Assembly (NCBI RefSeq): GCF_000426725.1
Contig: NZ_KE384560.1
Span: 392,820 to 456,819 of the forward strand
DNA: 64,000 nucleotides
Source: Sporocytophaga myxococcoides DSM 11118
GTDB taxonomy: Bacteria; Bacteroidota; Bacteroidia; Cytophagales; Cytophagaceae
Reading direction: 5' to 3'
Shown here: positions 40,121 to 50,120 of the stretch, in pieces
Layout: every line of letters starts with the position of its first letter
How positions within the stretch are numbered: position 1 is the first letter of the stretch
Notes under the pieces: model-generated
Databases searched by the model: none
Seen by the model: only the letters and a program-made list of their open reading frames with translations
What the model was told of the DNA's origin: nothing
Program-made: the position numbers and the translations under genes

Positions 40121-42586
40121 ATGAAAATTTTAAAGTTTGGCGGGACTTCAGTTGGAACTGCAGATAGTATAAGAAAGGTAGTAGATATTCTACTTTCATA
40201 TAAAAAAAAGAAGCAGGAATTTTCCGTAGTTTTTTCAGCAATGTCGGGAATTACCAATCAGCTGATTGAGGTAAGCAAAAAAGCTGCTGAAAGTGATGAA
40301 GACTATCATGCAATTCTTAAATCCATTGAGAATAAGCACATCAATGCGGTAAAATCGCTTATAGATATAAAAGTTCAGAGCAAAGTGGTGGCACATATCA
40401 AAATGCTTACTAATGAGCTTGAAGACCTGCTGCACGGTGTATTCCTTCTGAAAGAACTTTCACCAAGAACAACAGATCTTGTTGCGAGCTTCGGAGAAAG
40501 AATGTCAACTTACATTGTTTCCGAGTTTATGAAGCAATCTGGCCTAGATACTGAATTTTGCGATGCCCGCAAGCTGATTGTTACTGATAATAGTTTTGGA
40601 GCTGCGACTATTGACTTCAAAGCAACAGATAAAAATATAAAAGAGCATTTTAAAGCTACCAAAAAAATCCAGGCCATTACAGGTTTCATCAGTTCTACAG
40701 TTAAGGGGGAAACTACAACATTAGGACGTGGAGGCTCTGACTACACGGCTTCTGTATTTGGTGCAGCTTTGGGAGCTGAAGAAATAGAGATTTGGACGGA
40801 CGTTGATGGTGTGATGACTGCAGATCCTAAGAAAGTTAAAGGAGCATTTACGCTTCCTGCAATTTCTTATGTGGAAGCAATGGAAATGTCACATTTCGGA
40901 GCTAAAGTTATTTATCCTCCTACATTACAGCCAGCATTTAACAAAAAAATTGCTATCTGGATTAAAAATACTTTCAATCCGGAATTTGAAGGCACCTACA
41001 TAAGTGCTAAAACCAAAGCCAATGATTTCCTGATTAAAGGGATCAGCTCTATCCGTGAGATCGCATTGATCAGCCTTCAAGGTAGTGGTATGATGGGTGT
41101 ACCAGGCGTTTCGGCACGTTTATTTGGCTCATTAGCTAAGAAAAAAATCAACGTTATATTAATTACGCAAGCGTCTTCTGAGTACTCAATCTGTTTTGCA
41201 GTAGAACCAAAGGAGGCAGAGTACGCAGCTGAATTGATCAATGAAGAATTTGCCAACGAAATTCAGGCAAAGAAAATTGACAACGCAATAGTAGAATATG
41301 ATTTGTCTATCATTGCGATTATCGGTGAAAACATGAGAAATACACCAGGTATAGCAGGGAAGTTCTTTGCCTCACTTGGTAAAAACGGTGTTAACATTCG
41401 TGCAATCGCTCAGGGATCTTCCGAGTTAAACCTTTCTGTTGTAATTGGAGAGCATGATTTATCCAAAGCCTTAAACTCTCTGCACGAATCTTTCTTCCTG
41501 TCTGATATCCGTACATTGAATGTCTTTGTAGTAGGTTTGGGATTGATAGGAAGCACCCTTTTAAAACAGATACAAAAGCAGTCTTCTCAATTGCTTAAAG
41601 AAAGATTATTGAAGATCAATATCATTGGAATTGCTAACAGTAAGAAAATGTTGTTAGATGAAAATGGGATCAATCTGAAAGACTGGAATGGAAAGCTTGA
41701 GAAAGACGGAGAAAAGATGAAAATGTCTGCTTTCGTTGAGAAAATGAAAAGTATGAACCTTCAGAATTCCGTATTTGTGGACTCAACGTCTAGCAAAGAT
41801 GTCGTGGAGCATTATGAGGATGTTCTTAACACAAGTATCTCTATCGTAACTCCCAATAAGCTTGCAAACTCAGGATTATATAAGGATTATCAAAAGATTC
41901 AATCTGCTGCATTTAAGCATGGGGTGAAGTTCCTTTATGAAACAAACGTGGGAGCAGGGCTTCCGGTCATCAATACACTGAAGGATCTTAAATATAGCGG
42001 AGATAAAATATTGAAAATTGAAGGTATCCTTTCAGGTACGCTTTCATTTATTTTTAACACATTCAAAGAAGGTACAAAATTCAGTGAAGTAGTTAAAGAA
42101 GCTAAGGAAAAAGGATATACCGAACCAGATCCGAGAGATGATCTTAACGGAATGGACGTTGCAAGAAAGATTCTAATATTGGCAAGAGAAGCAAATTATC
42201 CTTTGGAAATTGCAGATGTCAATGTGGAGAACATCCTTCCAGAGCCTTGCAGAAAGGCTAAGTCTATAGAAGATTTCTTTGTTCAACTTGAGAAGAACAA
42301 TGATGTTTTCTCAGCAAGAAGAGATGAGGCTGCAAAGAAAGGTAATGTATTAAGATTTATCGCAACTCTTGAAAACGGTAAAGCAAGAGTGAGTCTTGAA
42401 TCTGTTGGAACTACTCATCCATTCTACTCCTTAAGTGGAAGTGACAATATGATCGCTTTTACAACCGAGAGATATAAGGACAGACCTTTGGTAATTAAAG
42501 GTCCAGGTGCAGGGGCAGAGGTAACTGCTGCCGGCGTTTTTGCTGAGATTATCAGCATAAGCAATTATTTGAAAAGTTTTGTCTAG
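40121..42586 (+). CDS. thrA: Bifunctional aspartokinase / homoserine dehydrogenase
   Basis: An 821-residue fusion covering the first and third steps from aspartate to threonine. The kinase half starts MKILKFGGTSVGTADSI and includes GRGGSDYTASVFGAALGA and the Asp-rich IWTDVDGVMTADP. Two ACT domains in the middle (about residues 310-460; GVPGVSARLFGSL and GENMRNTPGIAGKFFASL) give feedback sites. The dehydrogenase half begins VFVVGLGLIGSTLLKQI, then STSSKDVVEHYE, KLANSGLYKDYQKIQ and NVGAGLPVINTLKDLK, ending with GPGAGAEVTAAGVFAEI. It shares an operon with thrB and thrC; the thrB start follows the stop by one base. Confidence 0.97.
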   Translation: MKILKFGGTSVGTADSIRKVVDILLSYKKKKQEFSVVFSAMSGITNQLIEVSKKAAESDEDYHAILKSIENKHINAVKSLIDIKVQSKVVAHIKMLTNELEDLLHGVFLLKELSPRTTDLVASFGERMSTYIVSEFMKQSGLDTEFCDARKLIVTDNSFGAATIDFKATDKNIKEHFKATKKIQAITGFISSTVKGETTTLGRGGSDYTASVFGAALGAEEIEIWTDVDGVMTADPKKVKGAFTLPAISYVEAMEMSHFGAKVIYPPTLQPAFNKKIAIWIKNTFNPEFEGTYISAKTKANDFLIKGISSIREIALISLQGSGMMGVPGVSARLFGSLAKKKINVILITQASSEYSICFAVEPKEAEYAAELINEEFANEIQAKKIDNAIVEYDLSIIAIIGENMRNTPGIAGKFFASLGKNGVNIRAIAQGSSELNLSVVIGEHDLSKALNSLHESFFLSDIRTLNVFVVGLGLIGSTLLKQIQKQSSQLLKERLLKINIIGIANSKKMLLDENGINLKDWNGKLEKDGEKMKMSAFVEKMKSMNLQNSVFVDSTSSKDVVEHYEDVLNTSISIVTPNKLANSGLYKDYQKIQSAAFKHGVKFLYETNVGAGLPVINTLKDLKYSGDKILKIEGILSGTLSFIFNTFKEGTKFSEVVKEAKEKGYTEPDPRDDLNGMDVARKILILAREANYPLEIADVNVENILPEPCRKAKSIEDFFVQLEKNNDVFSARRDEAAKKGNVLRFIATLENGKARVSLESVGTTHPFYSLSGSDNMIAFTTERYKDRPLVIKGPGAGAEVTAAGVFAEIISISNYLKSFV

Positions 42587-42587
42587 T

Positions 42588-43520
42588 ATGAAAGATAGTA
42601 TAAAAGTATTTGCCCCTGCTACAGTGGCAAATGTGGCATGTGGGTTTGATGTACTTGGCTTTGCGGTCGAGAATCCAGGGGATGAAGTAGTGCTTACTAA
42701 AAAATCTACACCTGGTGTAAAGATTACAACAATTACTGGGGATGAAGGAAGGCTTACGAAAGATGCAGAAAAAAATACCGTCGGTGTTGCTGTTTCCAGG
42801 TTCCTGAATCATCTTCAGTCGGATGCAGGTATTGAAATTACCTTGCATAAAAAAATGCCTCTTGGCAGTGGACTTGGTTCAAGCGCAGCAAGCGCAGTGG
42901 CTGGTGTGTTTGCAGTAAATCAACTATTAGGTATGCCGCTTAATCAGCAGGAATTACTTCCATTCGCAATGGAAGGTGAAAGAATTGCCTGTGGTAGCGC
43001 CCATGCGGATAATGTTGCACCTTCATTGCTAGGTGGTTTTGTTTTGATCAGAAGTTATGATCCACTGGATGTGATCAAAATTCCTACTCCGGCAAATTTA
43101 TATTCTACCATTATTCACCCTCAGGTAGAAGTACAGACGAAAGATGCGAGGGAAATACTGAAAAAGCAGATCCCTTTAAGGGATGCAGTTACTCAGTGGG
43201 GAAATGTCGGTGGATTAATTGCTGGCCTTATGCTTTCAGATTATCAACTCATCGGAAGATCCATGAAAGATGTAATCGTAGAGCCCATAAGAGCAATTTT
43301 AATTCCTGGGTTTGAAGATGTGAAGCAAGCAGCTTTAGGTGCTGGTGCACTTGGCTGTGGAATTTCAGGTTCCGGACCTTCAATATTTGCACTTAGCACT
43401 TCAGAAGAAATTGCTTACAAAGTAGGCGGCGAGATGCAGAAAGTCCTTAATTCTATCAATATAGGAAGCGAAGTTTATATTTCTAAAATCAATAATTCAG
43501 GTCCACAAATACTGGACTAA
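42588..43520 (+). CDS. thrB: Homoserine kinase
   Basis: A 310-residue GHMP kinase that phosphorylates homoserine. KVFAPATVANVACGFDVLGFA begins the family's first motif; the ATP loop LPLGSGLGSSAASAVAG is present here as MPLGSGLGSSAASAVAG (about residue 90), and GCGISGSGPSIFAL is the third GHMP motif. The ATG after the thrA stop was preferred over an upstream TTG that would add three residues, because homology starts at MKDSIKVFAPA. It is preceded and followed closely by thrA and thrC (15-base gap). Confidence 0.95.
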   Translation: MKDSIKVFAPATVANVACGFDVLGFAVENPGDEVVLTKKSTPGVKITTITGDEGRLTKDAEKNTVGVAVSRFLNHLQSDAGIEITLHKKMPLGSGLGSSAASAVAGVFAVNQLLGMPLNQQELLPFAMEGERIACGSAHADNVAPSLLGGFVLIRSYDPLDVIKIPTPANLYSTIIHPQVEVQTKDAREILKKQIPLRDAVTQWGNVGGLIAGLMLSDYQLIGRSMKDVIVEPIRAILIPGFEDVKQAALGAGALGCGISGSGPSIFALSTSEEIAYKVGGEMQKVLNSINIGSEVYISKINNSGPQILD

Positions 43521-43535
43521 AATTGTCAATATAAA

Positions 43536-44840
43536 ATGAGATTATACAGTACCAATCGTTCTGCAGCCGAAGTATCTTTTAAAGAAGCTGTATTTAAAGG
43601 TTTGCCTGATGATAACGGTCTATTTATGCCGGTATCTATTCCTCAGTTGCCATCATCTTTTTTTGAGACCATTGATAACCTTTCTTTTCAGGAAATTGCT
43701 TTTCAGGTTACAAAAGCATTAATCGGAGATGAAATTCCTGATACAGATCTGAAGAAGATTATTGACGATGTACTTTCTTTTGATGCTCCACTAGTAAAAG
43801 TGGAGGATAATATTTCGGTACTTGAATTATTCCATGGGCCATCTCTTGCATTCAAAGATTTTGGAGCAAGATTTATGGCTAAGATCATGTCGTATTTCCT
43901 TCAAAAGGAAAAAAAGGAAATTCATATATTAGTAGCAACTTCAGGAGATACAGGCAGTGCTGTAGCTCAGGGATTCCTTGGTATGCCGGGAATAAAGGTT
44001 ACTATTCTGTACCCAAGTGGAAAAGTAAGCGATATTCAGGAAAAACAGTTAACGACTTTGGGTCAGAATATTACTGCACTTGAAGTAAATGGTACATTTG
44101 ATGATTGTCAAAGACTGGTTAAAGAAGCTTTCTTAGATAAAGAACTTAACAGCAAAATAAATCTGTCTTCAGCCAATAGTATTAACATAAGCAGATTGAT
44201 ACCTCAGTCATTCTATTATTTTTATGCTTATGCAAAACTGAAATCATTAGGGTTGCCAATTGTATTCTCTACGCCAAGCGGAAATTTTGGTAATCTCTGC
44301 GGAGGACTCATTGCAAAAAGAATGGGTCTGCCTATTCATAAATTTATTGCATCTACGAATGCGAATGATGTAGTTCCAGAGTTTCTGAATACTGGTATTT
44401 TCAGTCCTCGTCCTTCTGTCGCTACTATTTCAAATGCCATGGATGTTGGAAATCCTAGCAACTATGCAAGACTTGTAGAGCTTTACGGAAAGGATCTTGA
44501 AGCGATTAAGAAAGATATCTTTGGAACAAGATACAATGATGAGGAGACTGCACAGGCAATAGAAAAAGTATATAAAGCCGGCGGCTATATTATGGATCCT
44601 CACGGAGCCATTGCTTATCTTGGGTTAAAAGAATATTCCAAAACAACAGGTGAGAAATTTGCAGGCGTATTTCTGGCTACTGCTCACCCAAGCAAATTTA
44701 TAGAAGTTGTTGAAGACATTATTAATAAAAAAATAGAACTTCCGGAGCGTCTTCAGGCGGTTGTCAATAAGAAAAAAGAAGCATTTCCATTAACTTCTGA
44801 CTTCTCTGATTTGAAATCTTATTTGCTTAAATCAATGTAA
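43536..44840 (+). CDS. thrC: Threonine synthase
   Basis: A 434-residue PLP enzyme converting phosphohomoserine to threonine. It starts MRLYSTNRSAAEVSFKEAV, the usual beginning of the longer (type 2) threonine synthases. The cofactor lysine is in HGPSLAFKDFGARFMA (about residue 107), with LVATSGDTGSAVAQGF binding the phosphate and FSTPSGNFGNLCGGLIA later. AHPSKFIEVVEDI is near the end. Intact and the last gene of the operon; a very stable terminator follows. Confidence 0.96.
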   Translation: MRLYSTNRSAAEVSFKEAVFKGLPDDNGLFMPVSIPQLPSSFFETIDNLSFQEIAFQVTKALIGDEIPDTDLKKIIDDVLSFDAPLVKVEDNISVLELFHGPSLAFKDFGARFMAKIMSYFLQKEKKEIHILVATSGDTGSAVAQGFLGMPGIKVTILYPSGKVSDIQEKQLTTLGQNITALEVNGTFDDCQRLVKEAFLDKELNSKINLSSANSINISRLIPQSFYYFYAYAKLKSLGLPIVFSTPSGNFGNLCGGLIAKRMGLPIHKFIASTNANDVVPEFLNTGIFSPRPSVATISNAMDVGNPSNYARLVELYGKDLEAIKKDIFGTRYNDEETAQAIEKVYKAGGYIMDPHGAIAYLGLKEYSKTTGEKFAGVFLATAHPSKFIEVVEDIINKKIELPERLQAVVNKKKEAFPLTSDFSDLKSYLLKSM

Positions 44841-44870
44841 TTTTTACAAAGATTTAACATATTTTATAAT

Positions 44871-44908
44871 ACGGGCAGGTTTTAAGTAAAACCTGCCCGT
44901 ATTTTTTT
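44871..44908 (+). terminator. Terminator of the thrABC operon
   Basis: ACGGGCAGGTTTTA-agt-AAAACCTGCCCGT, a long perfect stem followed by ATTTTTTT, 30 bases after the thrC stop. Confidence 0.93.
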
Positions 44909-45099
44909 AATCTATATTATTCTCAATGCTTTTTAACTGAATTTTAATTTTGGACTTTTTGTTTTCTAATCAGCGCAGGATATAAAGAAGGCAAAAGCTT
45001 AAAACGCCTACAAGGTTACCCTCTCAGACATTATAAATCTTGTTTTAGTCTTTTTACGCCCTGTTGTAGGATAATTCCATTATTTAAATTTGTTATTCA

Positions 45100-45480
45100 G
45101 TGAGCGGTGTTGTACTAAATATAAAATCAATTCGAAAGCAAAAGGGAATAAGTCAGGAGTATCTAGCCTATCAACTAGGAATTGACTATTCAACTTATGG
45201 CAAAATTGAACGCGGAGCGATCTCTTTAACTGTAGATCGTCTGGAAAAGATAGCTTCCATTTTGGAAGTAACTGTTGAGGATATCTTTAAATGGAGAGCT
45301 GATTCTTCTGAAAAAGAAGATATTATGAAAGCATTGTCAGATCAGAAATTTATCAATGAGCAATTGATACAGGAAAATGAGCGTATGAAAAAGGAGGTTG
45401 ATCTACTAAAACAGCAGTTATCTGATAAGGAAAAAATTATCTTTTTGCTTGAAAATAAGCTACATAAAGGAGAGAACTAA
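45100..45480 (+). CDS. XRE-family helix-turn-helix regulator with C-terminal coiled coil
   Basis: A 126-residue protein. Residues ~5-65 form a Cro/CI-type helix-turn-helix: IKSIRKQKGISQEYLAYQLGIDYSTYGKIERG, followed by ISLTVDRLEKIASILEVTVEDIF. Residues 70-122 are a heptad-patterned charged helix (NEQLIQENERMKKEVDLLKQQL), presumably a dimerisation coil. The start is GTG; no ATG is available before the HTH. The last codons form one arm of a terminator hairpin. It lies 106 bases before cspA on the same strand. Target unknown. Confidence 0.85.
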   Translation: MSGVVLNIKSIRKQKGISQEYLAYQLGIDYSTYGKIERGAISLTVDRLEKIASILEVTVEDIFKWRADSSEKEDIMKALSDQKFINEQLIQENERMKKEVDLLKQQLSDKEKIIFLLENKLHKGEN

Positions 45481-45502
45481 AAAAAGTCTCTCCTTTAAAA
45501 AA
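45466..45502 (+). terminator. Terminator overlapping the end of the XRE gene
   Basis: AAAGGAGAGA / TCTCTCCTTT, a perfect 10-bp stem whose left arm encodes the last codons of the XRE protein (KGEN-stop). It is followed by A-rich then T-rich sequence, so the strength is moderate. Confidence 0.6.
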
Positions 45503-45586
45503 TATTTTTTTGATGTAATTTTTTTGCCGATTTGTAGGGATCTATTAATTATTTTTTTAACTTTAGGGAAATTAATTACTTATTTT

Positions 45587-45778
45587 ATGAATACAGGTAC
45601 AATCAAATTCTTCAATGAGAGCAAAGGTTATGGTTTCATTAAAGATGAAAGTTCAAACCAGGAAATTTTTGTTCATGTAACAGGTCTAGAAGACAAAGTA
45701 AAGCAAAATGATAAAGTTGCTTTCAAAGTGGTAGATGGCAAAAAAGGCCTTAGCGCGGTGAATGTAAAGAAAATATAA
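45587..45778 (+). CDS. cspA: Cold-shock domain protein (CspA family)
   Basis: A 63-residue single-domain nucleic-acid-binding protein starting MNTGTIKFFNESKGYGFI. RNP1 (KGYGFI) and RNP2 (IFVHVT) are both present, and the last strand GLSAVNVKKI closes the five-strand barrel. The start was placed at this ATG because the open frame upstream has no cold-shock homology. Members act as RNA chaperones in the cytoplasm, often cold-induced. A terminator follows. Confidence 0.95.
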   Translation: MNTGTIKFFNESKGYGFIKDESSNQEIFVHVTGLEDKVKQNDKVAFKVVDGKKGLSAVNVKKI

Positions 45779-45808
45779 ATTATTTTATTTACAGAGGCAA
45801 AAGAACTT

Positions 45809-45834
45809 AACCCGTGGCAACGCGGGTTTTTTTA
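45809..45834 (+). terminator. Terminator of cspA
   Basis: AACCCG / CGGGTT stem with a short loop and seven T, 30 bases after the stop. Confidence 0.75.
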
Positions 45835-45990
45835 TTTACTTTTTTGATGTCCTCCTCCTGCAAGACCTTAATTTTCAAATAGTAGATATATTTTTTACAA
45901 TTATTTTCCAGTAGGTTACAATTTCTATTGAAATAGTATATACAATATGGTATTTTGCCTGGATTCTATATACTAAAACCAATTTTGGAA

Positions 45991-48966
45991 ATGAATAAAC
46001 CTTTATTAGTATTATTAATTTCAATTTCCCTCTTTGCGGCAAACCTCAGTGCAAAGGCCCAGGGTTTTACTACTCAGGATTATAAAAAGGCCCTATGGAT
46101 GACAACCAGAATGTATGGTGGTCAAAGATCGGGAGAGAATAACTGGCTTGTTTCTGGTCATTTGCCGTCAGGTGTTGCAGAAAATCTTAGAGGAAAATGC
46201 TTTTCAGAGGACAAAGATACCGATGGCTATGACATCTCCGGTGGATGGCATGATTGCGGTGATCACGTAAAATATGGTCAGACTCAGTTTTATTCAGCAT
46301 ATATGCTGCTTAAGGCATATGCAGAGTTCCCAACAGGATATGATGATTATTATTCCTATACATATAATGGTTACAAAACTGCCGGAGACTGGTCCTGGGA
46401 AGGAAAAAAGCATGATCCGAATGGAATTCCGGACATTTTAGATGAGGTAAAGCATGCAACAGATTATTTTATAAAATGTACTCGAAATGCAACTACCTTT
46501 TATTATCAGGTAGGAAATAGTAATTACGATCATCAAGAATGGGTCACAGCAGTTAAAATGCAGACTTCTGCAGTAAACAAAGGTGGTCAGCAAAGGCCAG
46601 TTTATAAAAATCCCAATGATGCTTCCATGCCTTCTTTCTGCGGAGCTACATTAGCTTTAATGTCAAGAATGTACAGACCTTTTGATCCTGCTTATGCAGA
46701 TTTGTGTTTGCAACATGCCTTATTTGCTTATACCTACGCTAAGGCGCATCCTGGAACAGCTGCAACAGGAGAAGGAGGATTCTACGGCGCAAACTATTCC
46801 TGGAAAGATGATTATGCGACTATGTGCACTGAATTATTTTGGGCAACCAATACTGAAAGCTATAAAACAGAAGCATTTGCATTTACTATTGCGGCCAACA
46901 ATGCCTCTGCCTATGATATTTCCGGAAAAACTTATGGCTTTGACTACGAAAATAATGGAGACATAGCTATCTATAATTTAGCCTTGTTAGGTCGTACAAA
47001 TGCAAAATCTACGTTTGGAACAATTGTTAATAGTTATCTTACAAATGTGCAAGCCGATGGCCAGTTTGCCGGAGGAAATACAAGCTGGGGACCGCTTCGT
47101 TATAATGCTAACACTGCCCTTATGGTGGCTCTTTGGCAGAAATTGAACGGAACTGATGCTACTCCTCATAAATTTATTTATGATAATATTGACTATATAC
47201 TAGGAAAGAATTCATCGAATTTGTCATTTATAGTTGGTTTTGGGTCGAAATCACCATTGCATCCACATCATCGAAATTTATTTTTAAGAGATGATAATCC
47301 CACTGATGCAATAAAAATGACTTTCCCAATTCCTACAAAAAATAAACAAGCTGGCTATATGGTTGGAGGAACAAGAAATGCGGGCAGCTTCAGTGATGAT
47401 CTTGTTAATGTCCTTCATACAGAAGGTGGAATAGACTACAATGCCTGTCTTGTCGGCGTCCTTGCATTTATCAACTCAAAACTTGATCCTGTAAATACAG
47501 CGAAATTTGGTAAAACAACTCCTGATTTAGGTGAAAATCAATCCATCTGTGGTAAGACAAGTCATTTGCTTCATTCAAAAGTGGCAATAGACAATGTTAA
47601 AACTTTTACCTGGTACAAGGATGGAGTTATAATCTCTCCTGCATCAACATCAAAAAATACTTTGACTGTTACTCAGGCTGGGGTTTACAAATGCAGACTT
47701 GATTCTCTTACATCTTGGTTTACTGAAGGTAGTGTTGAAATTCTGGGAGTATTGCCAGCGGTTAATCTTGGCGCAGACCAGGAACTTTGCAGTATTACTT
47801 CGGTAACATTGGATCTAGGGGTTTCCGGAACTGGTATAACTTACAGCTGGACAAAAGACGGTAAAGCAATCAGTAGTGCTACCTCCCAAAAATATACTGC
47901 TACTCAGGCGGGAACATATGTAGGAACGATAAGCGCGAGCGGATGTGCCTCAAAATCTGACAATGTAGTAATAACATCAAAATTGCTAAGTGTTGCAAGC
48001 GACACAATTTGTGAGGCTGGTAAGGCAAACCTTAAAGTAAATGCAGCAAGTGGTGTTTATGACTGGTATGATGCATCAACAGGAGGAAGTTCACTAGCTA
48101 CAGGTTTAAATTATAGCCCTAGTATTACCTCTTCAAAAACATACTATGTTCAGGATGGTAATTCAATTTCAGCTAATGCTGGTCCATCTTCGACTTCCAA
48201 TACTCTTGCATCTCCTCAAAACGGCGGATCTATTGGAATAAAATTCACAGCTTCAAGAGCTTTTACAATAACTCAGATGAAAATATTGCCTTTTGTATTC
48301 TCCTGCAATAATGGAGATTTGGTTAAGGTAATATTTGATTTGAAACAAAACGGTGTAGTTATAAAAAGTTTTGCTTCTGTTGGTATAGCATGCACAGGCA
48401 CTCAGAGCAATGCTCCATTCAACACTTTCTATACATTCAATTTTGATACTCCTATAGAAGTTCCTAGCGCTGGTTCCTACGAACTTACTCCTCCTTCCAA
48501 TCTTCCAAATGGTTATTCTCAGATTGTATGGTTTGAGAGTGGTGCAAATTTTTCAACTATGGATGCAGCTGGAGTGATGGATATCACAGATGATACAAGA
48601 GATGATAAAGCAACTTCTTTCCCTGGAATTTTTGATATCAAAATTCAGGCAGGGAATGCTTGTTCCAGAACACCTGTTTATGCAGTTATAGACGCTCAAA
48701 ATCCAAACTGTGGAGTTGTTTCTTCAATAGATGGTTCTGTTTCAAATAAACTTGTAATATTCCCTAACCCCTCGTCTTCCGAGTTTATAATTGAAGCTCC
48801 GGAAAATTCTATGATAAGGATTTATGATGAGCTGGGAAGAATGGCATTTGAAGCAAATTCTAATGGAAAAACGACATTTGGAGAGCAACTAAGTCCAGGT
48901 TTCTATCACGTGGTTCTATTCCAGGAAGGAAAAATGATTAATTCCGGAAATATAATAAAGCAATAA
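45991..48966 (+). CDS. GH9 endoglucanase with Ig-like domains and T9SS sorting domain
   Basis: A 991-residue secreted cellulase; the ATG directly before the signal peptide (NKPLLVLLISISLFAANLSAKAQ) was chosen. Residues ~25-497 form a family 9 glycoside hydrolase: GGWHDCGDHVKYGQ with the two catalytic-site aspartates (Asp88, Asp91), LHPHHRN (His region 424-428), and the proton-donor Glu478 in HTEGGIDYNA. No N-terminal Ig or CBM domain precedes it. Two Ig-like domains follow (each with NLGADQ-type starts and Cys pairs), then a module VYDWYDASTGGSS... ending CSRTPVYAVIDAQNPNC, and finally a T9SS sorting domain (VIFPNPSSSEFIIEAP ... SPGFYHVVLFQEG). It should hydrolyse internal beta-1,4-glucan bonds at or outside the cell surface. 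Confidence 0.95.
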   Translation: MNKPLLVLLISISLFAANLSAKAQGFTTQDYKKALWMTTRMYGGQRSGENNWLVSGHLPSGVAENLRGKCFSEDKDTDGYDISGGWHDCGDHVKYGQTQFYSAYMLLKAYAEFPTGYDDYYSYTYNGYKTAGDWSWEGKKHDPNGIPDILDEVKHATDYFIKCTRNATTFYYQVGNSNYDHQEWVTAVKMQTSAVNKGGQQRPVYKNPNDASMPSFCGATLALMSRMYRPFDPAYADLCLQHALFAYTYAKAHPGTAATGEGGFYGANYSWKDDYATMCTELFWATNTESYKTEAFAFTIAANNASAYDISGKTYGFDYENNGDIAIYNLALLGRTNAKSTFGTIVNSYLTNVQADGQFAGGNTSWGPLRYNANTALMVALWQKLNGTDATPHKFIYDNIDYILGKNSSNLSFIVGFGSKSPLHPHHRNLFLRDDNPTDAIKMTFPIPTKNKQAGYMVGGTRNAGSFSDDLVNVLHTEGGIDYNACLVGVLAFINSKLDPVNTAKFGKTTPDLGENQSICGKTSHLLHSKVAIDNVKTFTWYKDGVIISPASTSKNTLTVTQAGVYKCRLDSLTSWFTEGSVEILGVLPAVNLGADQELCSITSVTLDLGVSGTGITYSWTKDGKAISSATSQKYTATQAGTYVGTISASGCASKSDNVVITSKLLSVASDTICEAGKANLKVNAASGVYDWYDASTGGSSLATGLNYSPSITSSKTYYVQDGNSISANAGPSSTSNTLASPQNGGSIGIKFTASRAFTITQMKILPFVFSCNNGDLVKVIFDLKQNGVVIKSFASVGIACTGTQSNAPFNTFYTFNFDTPIEVPSAGSYELTPPSNLPNGYSQIVWFESGANFSTMDAAGVMDITDDTRDDKATSFPGIFDIKIQAGNACSRTPVYAVIDAQNPNCGVVSSIDGSVSNKLVIFPNPSSSEFIIEAPENSMIRIYDELGRMAFEANSNGKTTFGEQLSPGFYHVVLFQEGKMINSGNIIKQ

Positions 48967-48984
48967 ATCTTTAATCCTTATTGC

Positions 48985-49024
48985 AAAAGAGCCTTTGATT
49001 TTATAGATCAAAGGCTCTTTTTAT
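48985..49024 (+). terminator. Terminator of the GH9 gene
   Basis: AAAGAGCCTTTGAT / ATCAAAGGCTCTTT, 14-bp perfect stem and a T run, 20 bases after the stop. Confidence 0.92.
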
Positions 49025-49154
49025 TTGTAAAATATAAATTGGCAGTGTTAGTGAATTATTTATTTTGCTGCGGGGTTATATAAGTGGTTGTGCGCAGCCG
49101 AAAGTTAAGGTTATTAATTCGGGAAGGCTCGGGAAACCGGGTTTTCCTGTTTTT

Positions 49155-50120
49155 TTATCTCTCAAATCCATGTTTGAGATCTAATTCATTCATACATTTG
49201 AAATGTCCCTTAGGGCACTGTTTATAACCAATTTTTGAACAAGGCCTGCAGTTTATATTATTATTCTCAAGAACATGATATTTAGTCTGATAAGGATACA
49301 TTCCGAATTGTGGAACTGTATTACCCCAGATAGAATAGATCTCTTTTTTGAAGGCAGATGCTATATGCATCAATCCGGTATCGTGGCTTATTACAAATTT
49401 TGATTGTTGAAGGAAAGAAGCTGACTGGTTTAAGGAAAGTTGTCCGCTCAGATTTATAACCTGAAATGGCAAAGCTTTGCATGCTTCAGCAACAGAATCT
49501 CCTGTTGATTTATCCTCTTTCCCTCCTAAAAGAACAATTGGCATATTTTGCAAAGAGCATGCTTCAATAAGTTTTTGAAGTGGAAGTCTTTTGGTCGCAT
49601 GTTGTGCACCTATCGCAAACGCTATGTACTTATCAGGCTCTAGCCCATAGTTTGGAAGGTTTACCTTGTCTTTGGATGGAATGAAATAATCAAGTCCTTT
49701 TGCATCATTGACTACACCTAATTTTTTAAGCGTTGCCATATACCTGTCAACTATGTGAAGGGAAGGCAATACATTAACTTTTAGATTGACCAGTAACCAT
49801 TTTTTGAGGTTGAGTTTATCAAAAGTAAAAGATTTTTTTCCTAGTCTCCATTTAATGACTGATGTGCGAAGGTTGTTATGAAGATCAATGATATAATCAT
49901 AGTTTTCTCTCTTCAGCTCATCTATCAGGTTGTTTAACGATTTATCAAGGTAAAAAACCTTGTCTATATAGGGATTGTCTTCAAAAAGAATTCTGAATTG
50001 ACTTTTGGTGCAGTAATGTACCTCTGCCCCGGAAAGTTGTTGCTTTAAATTTCTTACAACAGGGGTCGTAAGCACTATATCGCCTATAGATGAAAATCGT
50101 AAAACCAGTACTTTAGGCAT
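49155..50120 (-). CDS. Glycosyltransferase family 9 (heptosyltransferase-like)
   Basis: A 321-residue GT-B glycosyltransferase starting MPKVLVLRFSSIGDIVLTTPVV, the characteristic opening of lipopolysaccharide heptosyltransferases. KQSKFVISHDTGLMHIASAF (about residue 245) carries the conserved HxxxGxxHxAxA donor site, and SIWGNTVPQFGMYPY follows. The C-terminal CRPCSKIGYKQCPKGHFKCM is a cysteine cluster also typical of this family in Bacteroidota. It probably adds a sugar to the LPS core at the inner membrane. The start was set 60 bases inside the longest frame; it overlaps the end of the PolX gene by 8 bases, so the two are co-transcribed. Confidence 0.88.
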   Translation of the reverse strand: MPKVLVLRFSSIGDIVLTTPVVRNLKQQLSGAEVHYCTKSQFRILFEDNPYIDKVFYLDKSLNNLIDELKRENYDYIIDLHNNLRTSVIKWRLGKKSFTFDKLNLKKWLLVNLKVNVLPSLHIVDRYMATLKKLGVVNDAKGLDYFIPSKDKVNLPNYGLEPDKYIAFAIGAQHATKRLPLQKLIEACSLQNMPIVLLGGKEDKSTGDSVAEACKALPFQVINLSGQLSLNQSASFLQQSKFVISHDTGLMHIASAFKKEIYSIWGNTVPQFGMYPYQTKYHVLENNNINCRPCSKIGYKQCPKGHFKCMNELDLKHGFER

